A stretch of 11,593 nt of DNA from Gammaproteobacteria bacterium. GTDB taxonomy: Bacteria; Pseudomonadota; Gammaproteobacteria; Steroidobacterales; Steroidobacteraceae. A model generated the notes under the pieces. That model saw only the letters and a list, made by a program, of their open reading frames with translations. It ran no database searches and had not been told where the DNA came from. Location: NCBI GenBank assembly GCA_030830595.1, contig JAURMS010000260.1, forward strand, positions 1 through 11,593, read 5' to 3'. Positions within the stretch are counted from its first letter, which is position 1, and the number at the start of each line of letters is the position of its first letter. A program made the translations under genes and the position numbers. Of this stretch, positions 1-6,788 are shown piece by piece.

Positions 1-708
1 CATGACATGGGCGCGATCACCCGCGCCGCCCACGACGCCGGGGCCCTGGTAGCCTGGGACCTCAGCCACAGCGTCGGTTCAGTCCCTGTTGACCTGGAGT
101 CGGCAGGCGTCGACTTCGCGGTCGGCTGCGGATACAAGTTCCTGAACGGCGGGCCTGGCGCCCCGGCCTTCGTCTACGTGGCGCGCCGTCATTTGGCGCT
201 GGCGCCAGCCGTGCTGTCCGGCTGGCTGGGGCACCGCGAGCCCTTTGCCTTTGACGAGACCTACCAGCCGGATCCCGGCATCGGGCGCTTCCGTTGCGGA
301 ACGCCACCCATCCTCTCCCTGATGGCCCTGGAGGAAGGCGTGGACCTGCTGCTCGAGGCCGATCAGGCGGCGCTGCGCCGCAAGCAATCGGCCCTCAGCC
401 GATTGTTCATCGAATTGGTCGACAGCCACTGCGAGGGCATGGGCTTCACGCTGGCCAGCCCGCGCGAGGACGAGCGCCGCGGTGGCCATGTCTCGCTCCG
501 CCACCCCCACGGCTTCGCCATCATGCAGGCACTGAAGGGGCGCGGCGTGATCGGCGATTTTCGCGGGCCCGATATCCTTCGCTTCGGCATCGCGCCGCTG
601 TACCTGAGCTTTGGGGACATTTACGAGGCAGTCACGCGACTGGTCAACGTGATGCGGGAAGCAGAGTGGCGGCGCCCGGAGTTCAACCGCCGGGCCAGCG
701 TGACCTGA
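1..708 (+). CDS. kynU: Kynureninase, 3' part (5' end outside window)
   Basis: This is a PLP-dependent enzyme of tryptophan breakdown that cleaves kynurenine to anthranilate and alanine in the cytoplasm. The reading frame is open from base 1, so the gene starts upstream. The window holds 235 codons of a family usually about 400-430 residues long, so roughly the first 40-45% is missing. Seen directly: a WDLSHS motif (Asp at about bases 58-60), typical of the cofactor-binding acidic residue region, and GCGYKFLNGGPGAPAF, in which the Lys at bases 136-138 is the expected Schiff-base lysine. The C-terminal domain follows intact, with a typical GDFRGPDILRFGIAPLY stretch, to TGA at 706-708. The stop codon lies directly against the stop of the convergent MOSC gene. 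Whether other kynurenine-pathway genes lie upstream cannot be seen. An internal ATG at base 7 is not the start, because conserved fold is missing before it. Confidence 0.93.
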   Translation, partial: HDMGAITRAAHDAGALVAWDLSHSVGSVPVDLESAGVDFAVGCGYKFLNGGPGAPAFVYVARRHLALAPAVLSGWLGHREPFAFDETYQPDPGIGRFRCGTPPILSLMALEEGVDLLLEADQAALRRKQSALSRLFIELVDSHCEGMGFTLASPREDERRGGHVSLRHPHGFAIMQALKGRGVIGDFRGPDILRFGIAPLYLSFGDIYEAVTRLVNVMREAEWRRPEFNRRASVT

Positions 709-713
709 TCAGG
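704..713. other. 10-bp perfect palindrome carrying two back-to-back stop codons
   Basis: CCTGATCAGG is its own reverse complement. Its left half holds the TGA of kynU and its right half holds the TGA of the minus-strand MOSC gene, so the two genes end with no base between them. There is no loop and no T-tract, so it is not a credible intrinsic terminator. It is recorded as a junction feature only. Confidence 0.5.
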
Positions 714-1209
714 CTTCCTCGGGCCCAAGCGGCGCCGGGATCTCCAACCATACCTCATCACCGACCCGCAGCTCACCGCCCTCGACCACTCGCGCGGTGA
801 TGCCACCATGGCCGCGCATCGCGTTGAATGCCCCTGGCCCCAGGGCCTGCTCCATGCGTGAACAGGGCGCGCAAATGCCAGTGCCCTCGAGCAGCAGCGA
901 TCCCACCCTGAACCGCGCATGCCGCAGGGCATACAGGTTGATGCCAGAGACCAGCAGGTTCCGTCGCAAGAGGCCGGGATCGATAGCCCGGCCCAGTAAT
1001 TTCTGCATGACCTCGACGTGTTCCGACTGGAGCAGCGTGACCTGACGCTTGCCGGCCGCGTTGCCGCGGAATCGATCGCCACTCAGGCCCTTGCCGGGTG
1101 CTGCCTCGACCGCCGTCATCACCAGGGTCGGGACATCACGTGCAGGACGCAAGCCAATCCAGTCCAGCCGACCGCGCTGCGGCAGCGTGGCCAGTAATCT
1201 CTGCATCAT
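709..1209 (-). CDS. MOSC domain-containing protein
   Basis: The 166-residue protein fits a stand-alone MOSC (molybdenum cofactor sulfurase C-terminal) domain. Family features seen are GLSGDRF near residues 41-47, QVTLLQ at about 56-61, RRNLLVSGINL at about 82-92, and CAPC at 113-116, where the second Cys (116) lies at the usual conserved MOSC cysteine. GEL-VGDEVWLE near the C-terminus is also typical. Stand-alone MOSC proteins are thought to bind sulfur or molybdenum cofactor, or to act on N-hydroxylated substrates as in YiiM/YcbX relatives; the substrate here is unknown. The start ATG overlaps the stop of the upstream DUF3429 gene by 4 bp (ATGA), which implies translational coupling. A second ATG follows at once, so the true first residue is ambiguous by one codon. 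The upstream sequence has only a weak ribosome-binding site, in keeping with coupling. Confidence 0.87.
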   Translation of the reverse strand: MMQRLLATLPQRGRLDWIGLRPARDVPTLVMTAVEAAPGKGLSGDRFRGNAAGKRQVTLLQSEHVEVMQKLLGRAIDPGLLRRNLLVSGINLYALRHARFRVGSLLLEGTGICAPCSRMEQALGPGAFNAMRGHGGITARVVEGGELRVGDEVWLEIPAPLGPEEA

Positions 1210-1649
1210 GGTTGCACCAGGGCAGGACCAATCAGTGCAAATCCCAACGAGGCGACCACCACCAGCGTCAGCCAGCGACGCAGGTCGAGGTACTGCCTTG
1301 GTAGGACGCCTGGTCCGAGAACACGGTGTTCATAGAACCAGAAACCACCAAAGACTGCAGTTTGGATGGCAAGGGCTTGTTCACCGGGCAGCAGCAGGGT
1401 GGCCCATCCCAACAGGGAGGGCAGCACCGCGATGGTGAGCATGCCCATGACACGGCCGTTGGGAGCGCGCATCGCAAGGCCCCAGTGCACGCCACCCAGG
1501 AAGGAAAGGATGATGGCCCCGTAGCCGAGCAGCAGCCGCTGAGCCAAGTGACGCTCCGCAGGATCCCCAAGCAGCAGGCTCAGCAGGGCACAGCCGACGA
1601 AAGGCAGCCAACCTGCATGGCCAAGCCTCACCATCACCGTCCAGGGCAT
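1206..1649 (-). CDS. DUF3429 family integral membrane protein
   Basis: This is a small hydrophobic protein of 147 residues from the chosen start. It has about four membrane segments: one after the N-terminal LGHAGWLPF stretch, one around YGAIILSFLGGVHWGL, one around the ILTIAVLPSLLGW-like region, and one near the C-terminus (LTLVVVASLGFALIG). The YGAIILSFLGGVHWG motif is the hallmark of DUF3429 proteins, whose function is not known. Three in-frame ATGs lie at 1667, 1655 and 1649. The last is chosen because GAGGA sits 7 nt before it, whereas the first has no ribosome-binding site. The upstream start would add six residues (MNEDMK). The stop overlaps the MOSC start, so the two are almost certainly cotranscribed. 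A role with MOSC is an inference from linkage only. Confidence 0.8.
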   Translation of the reverse strand: MPWTVMVRLGHAGWLPFVGCALLSLLLGDPAERHLAQRLLLGYGAIILSFLGGVHWGLAMRAPNGRVMGMLTIAVLPSLLGWATLLLPGEQALAIQTAVFGGFWFYEHRVLGPGVLPRQYLDLRRWLTLVVVASLGFALIGPALVQP

Positions 1650-1656
1650 CTTCATG

Positions 1657-1661
1657 TCCTC
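1657..1661 (-). promoter_or_regulatory. Ribosome-binding site that decides the DUF3429 start
   Basis: GAGGA on the minus strand lies 7 nt upstream of the ATG at 1649-1647. It is only 1-2 nt from the ATG at 1655 and downstream of the ATG at 1667. This spacing favours the third in-frame ATG as the real start. Confidence 0.55.
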
Positions 1662-1697
1662 ATTCATGAGGCAATTATCGCTGTCTTCCTTTCATGT

Positions 1698-1725
1698 TGG
1701 ACAGGCAGATCACGAGGCGTATCAT
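1698..1725 (+). promoter_or_regulatory. Sigma70-type promoter for the propeller-thioredoxin pair
   Basis: A TGGACA (-35, 1698-1703; 5 of 6 to TTGACA) and a TATCAT (-10, 1720-1725; 5 of 6 to TATAAT) are separated by 16 bp. Transcription would begin near 1732, giving a leader of about 23 nt before the ATG at 1755. The region is AT-richer than its surroundings and is the only real intergenic gap in the window. No operator repeat is evident. Confidence 0.55.
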
Positions 1726-1742
1726 GAAGACATCATAAAAAC

Positions 1743-1746
1743 AGGA
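1743..1746 (+). promoter_or_regulatory. Ribosome-binding site of the propeller gene
   Basis: AGGA lies 8 nt before the ATG at 1755, which fixes this start. The start is also supported by the signal peptide that follows directly. Confidence 0.6.
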
Positions 1747-1754
1747 CAACCACC

Positions 1755-3047
1755 ATGGGTTACTCGATCATCCGATCGACCACGATGCTGTTGCTCTCGC
1801 TCATCGGCGGGCACTCGTTTGCCGCCCCTGTTGCAGTCACCGACGGCACGCGTCGGGCCCAGGCGCCCGAAGTGGCCGTCGGCAGCGACGGATCCATCCA
1901 CGTCATCTGGCTCGACAAGGGGGTGGTCGGTACCGCTGACCGCAAGGGCAGCGACCGGAGCGGTGGCCATAGTCATCAATCCTGGACCGACCTGATGTAC
2001 GCGCGCTCGGACGATGGCGGCAGAAGCTTCAGCGAGCCGGTACGCGTCAATCGCAAGGAGGGCGAGGTCTGGGGATTTTCGGTCGCCAAGCCGCAGATCG
2101 GGCTTGGCAAGGGCGGGGTGATCCATGTTTCCTACCCTGCGAATTCAACGTCGCCCCTCACCGGCAAGGCTGTCGCCTCCTCCCTGTACGTGCGCTCGCT
2201 GGACGGTGGCAAGGCCTTCTCGGAACCCCTGCAATTGAACGCCGACGTCCCAGGGGACTTGTCGGACCTGGTGCACGGCGGGCTCTCACAGGCACAGGTT
2301 TTCGGGACCATGACGGTTTCATCGGAAGGTGACGTCTATGCCTTCTGGCTGGACACCCGCGACATGACTCCGGAACGCATGCTGTCCTCGACCTACCTGC
2401 GGGCCTCGCACGACAACGGCGCAAGCTTCGCGGCAGAGCGGCTTCTCTATCAGGCGGATGCCTGCCCCTGCTGCCAGCTGACTGCCCTGGCGAACGGCAG
2501 TGAGCGGGTCGTGCTCGGCAGCAGGGTGGTGGGGGAGGACAACCTTCGCTCACCCACCGTGTCGATCTCGCTGGACGCCGGCGAGTCGTTCGGCGCCAGG
2601 ATCGCGGCCCAGGGCACGCCCTGGAAGATGAACGGATGCCCGCTCAAACCGACCGCACTCGCGGCCAGCGGCAACTTCATTCATACGCTGGTCCACAACG
2701 GAGCCGAGGATCCGCCGGGCCTGCTGTACTCGCGCTCGACTGATGGCGGGCAGAGTTTCGAGCCGGCCATACGCATGCATCCAGAAGCGGCCGTCAGCGA
2801 CAGCCCTTCCCTCGCTGCTTCCGGGCAGACCCTCCACGCGTTCTGGCATGCCAAGCTCGACGGACCGCGCCGGATTTTCACCCGCAGTTCCACCGACCAT
2901 GGCGCCCACTGGGGTCCAGTCCTCGAACTCGATGCGCCCGAAGGCACGGGCAGTTATCCGGAAGCCGCCGCGCTTCCCGATGGCAGGGCTGTCGTGGTGT
3001 GGCAGCAGGGTGAACAGGTCCTGGCCACCGTAGTGGGTGGCCAGTGA
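1755..3047 (+). CDS. Secreted sialidase-like (BNR/Asp-box) six-bladed beta-propeller with CPCC motif
   Basis: This exported protein of 430 residues begins with a signal peptide: a hydrophobic core at about residues 10-19 and likely cleavage after SFAA near 24. Six Asp-boxes (S-x-D-x-G-x-x-F/W) occur at residues 85-92, 148-155, 218-225, 272-279, 328-335 and 379-386, which fits a six-bladed propeller. The FRIP/RIP arginine motif near the N-terminus of true sialidases is not visible, so sialidase activity should not be assumed. Cysteines 237, 239 and 240 form a CPCC motif between blades, and Cys295 sits in a NGCPLKP stretch. Two histidines are close together (HSH, 72-74). Such a cluster suggests metal binding or redox-active thiols, but this is inference. 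The stop overlaps the GTG start of the exported thioredoxin-like protein, so the two are coupled and probably work together in the periplasm. The substrate is unknown. Confidence 0.85.
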   Translation: MGYSIIRSTTMLLLSLIGGHSFAAPVAVTDGTRRAQAPEVAVGSDGSIHVIWLDKGVVGTADRKGSDRSGGHSHQSWTDLMYARSDDGGRSFSEPVRVNRKEGEVWGFSVAKPQIGLGKGGVIHVSYPANSTSPLTGKAVASSLYVRSLDGGKAFSEPLQLNADVPGDLSDLVHGGLSQAQVFGTMTVSSEGDVYAFWLDTRDMTPERMLSSTYLRASHDNGASFAAERLLYQADACPCCQLTALANGSERVVLGSRVVGEDNLRSPTVSISLDAGESFGARIAAQGTPWKMNGCPLKPTALAASGNFIHTLVHNGAEDPPGLLYSRSTDGGQSFEPAIRMHPEAAVSDSPSLAASGQTLHAFWHAKLDGPRRIFTRSSTDHGAHWGPVLELDAPEGTGSYPEAAALPDGRAVVVWQQGEQVLATVVGGQ

Positions 3048-3544
3048 CCGTGCTACGCATGGCCGCCCTGGGTCTCCTGCTCCTCGGGGGTACCGCCCTG
3101 CCTGGCCAGACCTGTGCAGCCGGCCAGATCCGCCTGGCCACGGCCGAAGAGTTCTCCACCTCGCTCGCGGAGCTGCGCGGCAGGCCTGTAGTCCTCAACC
3201 TGTGGGGAACCTGGTGCGCACCCTGCCTGAAGGAAATCCCGGATCTGATGCAGCTGGAGCGTGAATTTGCAGCGCAGGGGCTGCAGCTGTTGGCCGTTGC
3301 CATGGATGATCCAGCCGAGTTCGCCATGGTCGATAGCTTTCGCAAGCGGTTCTTTGCCGACTTCGACAGTTATCTTAGAAACGAGCCTGACATGGACACG
3401 CTGGTGAGCGTGGTAGATCCTGCCTGGAACGAATTACTGCCCACGACCTATCTCATTGGCAGGGATGGCAAGGTCTTTAAGCGCATCCAGGGCAAGAAGT
3501 CGATCGAGGAGTTCCGGGGCGAGATCAAGGCCCTCCTGCGCTGA
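3044..3544 (+). CDS. Exported TlpA/ResA-like thioredoxin-fold protein
   Basis: This 166-residue protein has an N-terminal signal segment (hydrophobic core about residues 6-19, likely cleavage after CAA at 26) followed by a thioredoxin-like domain. The active site is WCAPC with Cys58 and Cys61, preceded by the LNLWGTW strand typical of TlpA/ResA/DsbE proteins. Pro133 in LLPTTYLIG is the expected cis-proline, and GRDGKV-KRIQG is the usual final hairpin. Periplasmic members reduce specific disulfides, for example for cytochrome c or copper-site assembly. The start is GTG at 3044, inside GTGA overlapping the propeller stop; GTG at 3050 and ATG at 3059 are alternatives that still leave a signal peptide. 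Coupling makes the CPCC propeller its likely partner. A third Cys (24) sits near the cleavage site but does not fit a lipobox. The 3' end overlaps convergent hutH by 20 bp. Confidence 0.88.
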   Translation: MTVLRMAALGLLLLGGTALPGQTCAAGQIRLATAEEFSTSLAELRGRPVVLNLWGTWCAPCLKEIPDLMQLEREFAAQGLQLLAVAMDDPAEFAMVDSFRKRFFADFDSYLRNEPDMDTLVSVVDPAWNELLPTTYLIGRDGKVFKRIQGKKSIEEFRGEIKALLR

Positions 3545-5087
3545 GCACGGCTTGCCTGCTGGGCACCAGTCCCGCCGGCACCAGCGCCAGCAGCGTCTCT
3601 TGATGCAGAAGCGCCCGGGCTGCCTCGATGTCAGGCGCGAAGTGCCGGTCATGATCGTAGAAAGGCACCTTGTCCCTGAGAAGTGCGTGCAAGGTCTCGA
3701 GCCGAGGTGACGAACGCAGGGGGCGACGGAAGTCAATGCCCTGCCCCGCAGCCAGCAACTCGATGGCCAGGACGGTCCGCGTATTCTCGGCCATGGTCAG
3801 CAGGCGCCGCGCAGCGAAGGTGGCCATGCTGACGTGATCCTCCTGGTTGGCCGACGTGGGCAAGCTGTCGACGGAGGCCGGATGGGCCAGTGACTTGTTC
3901 TCGCTGGCCACGGCTGCAGCGGTGACCTGGGCGAGCATGAACCCGGAGTTCAAGCCGCCCTGTTCCACCAGGAAGGGAGGTAACTGGCTGAGCGAGGCAT
4001 CGATCAGCATCGCGATGCGCCGTTCCGACAGTGCGCCGACTTCCGCAATGGCGAGGGCGAGGTTGTCTGCAGCGAAGGCCACCGGTTCCGCGTGAAAATT
4101 GCCACCGGAGAGGACTTCGCCCTCCGGCCCCAGCACCAACGGATTGTCCGAGACGCCATTGGCCTCCACCCTCAGAACCTCCGCAGCATGTCGCAACTGC
4201 TGCAGACAGGCCCCTGCTACCTGCGGCTGGCAGCGCAACGAGTAAGGATCCTGGATCCGGTCACATTCTGCGTGGGAACGCCCGATCTGGCTGTGCTCGA
4301 GCACGTCCCTGAAAGCGGCTGCGACGTCCGCCTGGGCCGCATGACCACGCACCGCGTGGATGCGGGCATCGAACGGAGCACGACTGCCGAGTGCAGCATC
4401 CACGCACAGCGCACCGGTCAACAGGGAGGCCAGCAGAAGGTCCTCGGCCGCAAACAGTCCCTGCAGTGCCAAAGCCGTGGACACCTGGGTGCCGTTGAGC
4501 AGGGCGAGCCCCTCCTTGGGGCCCAGTTCGATGGGCGCGACGCCTGCCCGCGCCAACGCGACGGCAGCAGGCAGGCGCTCGCTACGGTAATGCACCTCGC
4601 CCTCCCCGATCAGGGCAAGGGAAAGGTGGGCCAGCGGTGCAAGGTCACCTGAAGCCCCCACCGAACCCTGGCAGGGTACACGAGGCAGGATGCCGGCATC
4701 GACCAGCTGCAGCAGGCGCTCCACCACCACGGGCCGGACCCCGGAGTACCCGCGGGCGAGGCTCGCCGCCTTCAGCACCATGGTCAGGCGCACGGTCGAA
4801 TCGGCGAGCGGATCACCTACACCAGCCGCATGCGAACGCACGATGTAGAGCTGCAGGGTAGCCAGTTCATCCTGTGAGATGCGGGTATTGGCCAGCCTGC
4901 CGAACCCGGTATTGATGCCGTAGAGCGACTCGCCGCGATCAAGCCTCTCGCGCACGGCCCTGAGGGAAGCCTCGACCGGGCGCTCCCAGCCCGACTCGAG
5001 TGCCACAGGTGCAGAGCCGTGCGCAACGGCCCGCAACTGGGCGAGGTCGATGTGGCCGGGCGAGAGGACCAATGGCGTGGGTTTCAA
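3525..5087 (-). CDS. hutH: Histidine ammonia-lyase (histidase)
   Basis: This enzyme removes ammonia from L-histidine to give trans-urocanate, the first step of histidine use, in the cytoplasm. The protein has 520 residues, normal for the family. The MIO prosthetic group forms from Ala145-Ser146-Gly147 in GSVGASGDLAPLAH. Tyr56 in SLYGINTGFGRL matches the catalytic tyrosine. DPYSLRCQPQV, SDNPLV, SGGNFHAEP and SANQEDHVSM are further family motifs. The start is TTG at 5087-5085: no in-frame ATG occurs before the conserved YGINTGFG block, and LSPGHIDLAQLRAV aligns with the known N-terminus of histidases. This TTG overlaps the hutU stop (TTGA), so translation is probably coupled to hutU. No strong ribosome-binding site is seen. 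The 3' end overlaps the thioredoxin-like gene by 20 bp. Confidence 0.97.
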   Translation of the reverse strand: MKPTPLVLSPGHIDLAQLRAVAHGSAPVALESGWERPVEASLRAVRERLDRGESLYGINTGFGRLANTRISQDELATLQLYIVRSHAAGVGDPLADSTVRLTMVLKAASLARGYSGVRPVVVERLLQLVDAGILPRVPCQGSVGASGDLAPLAHLSLALIGEGEVHYRSERLPAAVALARAGVAPIELGPKEGLALLNGTQVSTALALQGLFAAEDLLLASLLTGALCVDAALGSRAPFDARIHAVRGHAAQADVAAAFRDVLEHSQIGRSHAECDRIQDPYSLRCQPQVAGACLQQLRHAAEVLRVEANGVSDNPLVLGPEGEVLSGGNFHAEPVAFAADNLALAIAEVGALSERRIAMLIDASLSQLPPFLVEQGGLNSGFMLAQVTAAAVASENKSLAHPASVDSLPTSANQEDHVSMATFAARRLLTMAENTRTVLAIELLAAGQGIDFRRPLRSSPRLETLHALLRDKVPFYDHDRHFAPDIEAARALLHQETLLALVPAGLVPSRQAVLSAGGP

Positions 5088-6763
5088 TCGAGTGATGGCA
5101 GGTCGAGGCCCTGCTCCCTCGCGCAGGCAATGGCGGTTTCGTAACCGGCATCAGCATGACGCATCACCCCGGTGGCCGGATCGTTACGCAGCACCCGGGC
5201 AATCCGCGCGGCTGCCGCCTCGGTCCCGTCGCAGACTATGACCACGCCCGCATGCTGGGAGAAGCCCATGCCGACCCCGCCCCCGTGATGGATGGACACC
5301 CAGGTGGCGCCTCCGGCGGTGTTAAGGAGGGCATTCAGCAGCGGCCAGTCGGACACCGCATCCGAACCGTCGAGCATGGACTCTGTCTCGCGGTTCGGGC
5401 TGGCCACCGAGCCGGAATCCAGGTGGTCACGACCAATCACGACGGGCGCTTCAAGTTCCCCACTCGCCACCATCTCGTTGAAGGCCAGGCCAAGCCGAGC
5501 CCGATCGCGCAGCCCTACCCAGCAGATCCGCGCGGGCAATCCCTGGAAGTGGATGCGCTCGCGAGCCATGTCCAGCCAGCGATGCAGGTGCAGATCGTCG
5601 GGAATGAGTGCCTTAACCTTCTCGTCGGTGCGATGGATGTCCTCCGGATTGCCGGAGAGCGCTACCCAGCGGAATGGACCGATACCCTCGCAGAACAACG
5701 GGCGAATATAGGCCGGCACGAAGCCGGGGAAGTCGAAGGCACGCTCGAGACCCTCGTCGAACGCGACCTGCCTGATGTTGTTGCCGTAGTCGAACACCAC
5801 ACAGCCTGCGGCCTGCAGGTCAAGCATCGCCTGCACGTGGGTGCGCATCGAGCGGCGGGCAGCCTGTTCGACCTGCTCCGGCTGGCTGGCTCGTGCTGCA
5901 GCCGCCTGATCCAGGGTCCAGCCAGCCGGCAGGTACCCGTTACGGGGATCGTGAGCCGAGGTCTGGTCCGTCACCGCATCCGGCCGGCAGCCACGCCGCA
6001 CGAGTTCCGGATAGACCTCGGCCGCGTTACCCAGCAGGCCCACCGACACCGGGCGCCCCTGCAATGTGGCCTGCTCGATCAGGGCGAGTGCCTCATCAAG
6101 GGTGGCCGCCTCACGATCGAGGTATCCGGTGTCCAGACGGAAGCGGATCCGGGACGGGTCACACTCCACCGCAAGCATGGAAAATCCGGCCATCGTCGCC
6201 GCCAGCGGTTGCGCCCCACCCATCCCACCGAGCCCCGCCGTCAGGATCCAGCGGCCCGAGGCCTGTCCGCCAAAGTGCTTGCGTGCGCAGGCACCGAAGG
6301 TCTCATAGGTACCCTGCACGATGCCCTGGGAGCCGATGTAGATCCAGGAGCCAGCGGTCATCTGGCCGTACATCATCAATCCGCGCCGATCGAGCTCGTG
6401 AAAATGTGCCCAGGTGGCCCAGTGCGGGACGAGGTTCGAGTTGGCAATCAGCACGCGGGGCGCATCGGGGTGGGTGGTAAACACCCCGACAGGCTTGCCG
6501 GACTGAATCAGCAGCGATTCATCCTCATGCAAGCGCCTGAGGGTATCCAGGATGCGATCGAAGGCGGGCCAGTTGCGCGCGGCCTTGCCTATGCCTCCAT
6601 AGACCACTAGCTGATCCGGATGCTCCGCAACCTCGGGGTCGAGGTTGTTCTGGATCATGCGGAAGGCAGCCTCGATCTGCCAGTTACGACAGTGCAGCTG
6701 CCGGCCGCGCGGAGCGCTGACCTTGCGCATCCCCGAGGCAGCAGGTTCGGGTGATGAGTCCAT
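5084..6763 (-). CDS. hutU: Urocanate hydratase (urocanase)
   Basis: This NAD-dependent enzyme adds water to urocanate to give 4-imidazolone-5-propionate, the second step of histidine breakdown. From the chosen ATG the protein has 559 residues, the usual length. Motifs seen are LDPEVAEHPDQLVVYGGIGKAARNW-type N-terminal residues (about 41-65), the glycine-rich NAD-binding GLGGMGGAQP (177-186), FDYGNNIR (about 325-331), RPLFCEGIGPFRW (354-366), and PARICWVG with Cys414, which matches the active-site cysteine region of the Pseudomonas enzyme. The frame stays open far upstream to 7051, but that part is antisense to hutI and has no family similarity. ATG at 6763 (MDSS) or 6790 are the realistic starts, and ATG at 6730 directly precedes the conserved block. 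None has a clear ribosome-binding site. It is the first gene of a hutU-hutH unit. Confidence 0.97.
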   Translation of the reverse strand: MDSSPEPAASGMRKVSAPRGRQLHCRNWQIEAAFRMIQNNLDPEVAEHPDQLVVYGGIGKAARNWPAFDRILDTLRRLHEDESLLIQSGKPVGVFTTHPDAPRVLIANSNLVPHWATWAHFHELDRRGLMMYGQMTAGSWIYIGSQGIVQGTYETFGACARKHFGGQASGRWILTAGLGGMGGAQPLAATMAGFSMLAVECDPSRIRFRLDTGYLDREAATLDEALALIEQATLQGRPVSVGLLGNAAEVYPELVRRGCRPDAVTDQTSAHDPRNGYLPAGWTLDQAAAARASQPEQVEQAARRSMRTHVQAMLDLQAAGCVVFDYGNNIRQVAFDEGLERAFDFPGFVPAYIRPLFCEGIGPFRWVALSGNPEDIHRTDEKVKALIPDDLHLHRWLDMARERIHFQGLPARICWVGLRDRARLGLAFNEMVASGELEAPVVIGRDHLDSGSVASPNRETESMLDGSDAVSDWPLLNALLNTAGGATWVSIHHGGGVGMGFSQHAGVVIVCDGTEAAAARIARVLRNDPATGVMRHADAGYETAIACAREQGLDLPSLD

Positions 6764-6769
6764 GCGGCG

Positions 6770-6779
6770 AGGATAAACT
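6770..6779. promoter_or_regulatory. Possible shared -10 region for divergent hutU and hutI
   Basis: Only 25 bp separate the hutU ATG (6763, minus) and the hutI ATG (6789, plus). In this AT-richer spot the plus strand reads AGGATAAACT, offering a -10-like TAAACT (6774-6779) for hutI. The minus strand offers TATCCT (6775-6770) for hutU. Both are 4-of-6 matches placed so that transcripts would start at or within a few bases of the start codons. No good -35 hexamer is seen on either strand, so this is a weak call. Confidence 0.25.
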
Positions 6780-6788
6780 GTCTGTGCC

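Noticed and set aside
1755..3047. Annotation as a true exo-alpha-sialidase
   Set aside because: Asp-boxes are present, but the N-terminal RIP arginine motif is not visible. Asp-boxes occur in many propellers unrelated in function.
3044..3130. Lipoprotein signal on the TlpA-like protein (Cys24)
   Set aside because: The residues before the Cys (G-Q-T) do not fit a lipobox; an ordinary cleavage after CAA is more likely.
5156..6610. Long plus-strand open frame (484 codons) opposite hutU
   Set aside because: It is antisense to a clear urocanase, has no recognisable fold, and is rich in His, Arg and Pro as expected from the reverse of GC-rich coding sequence.
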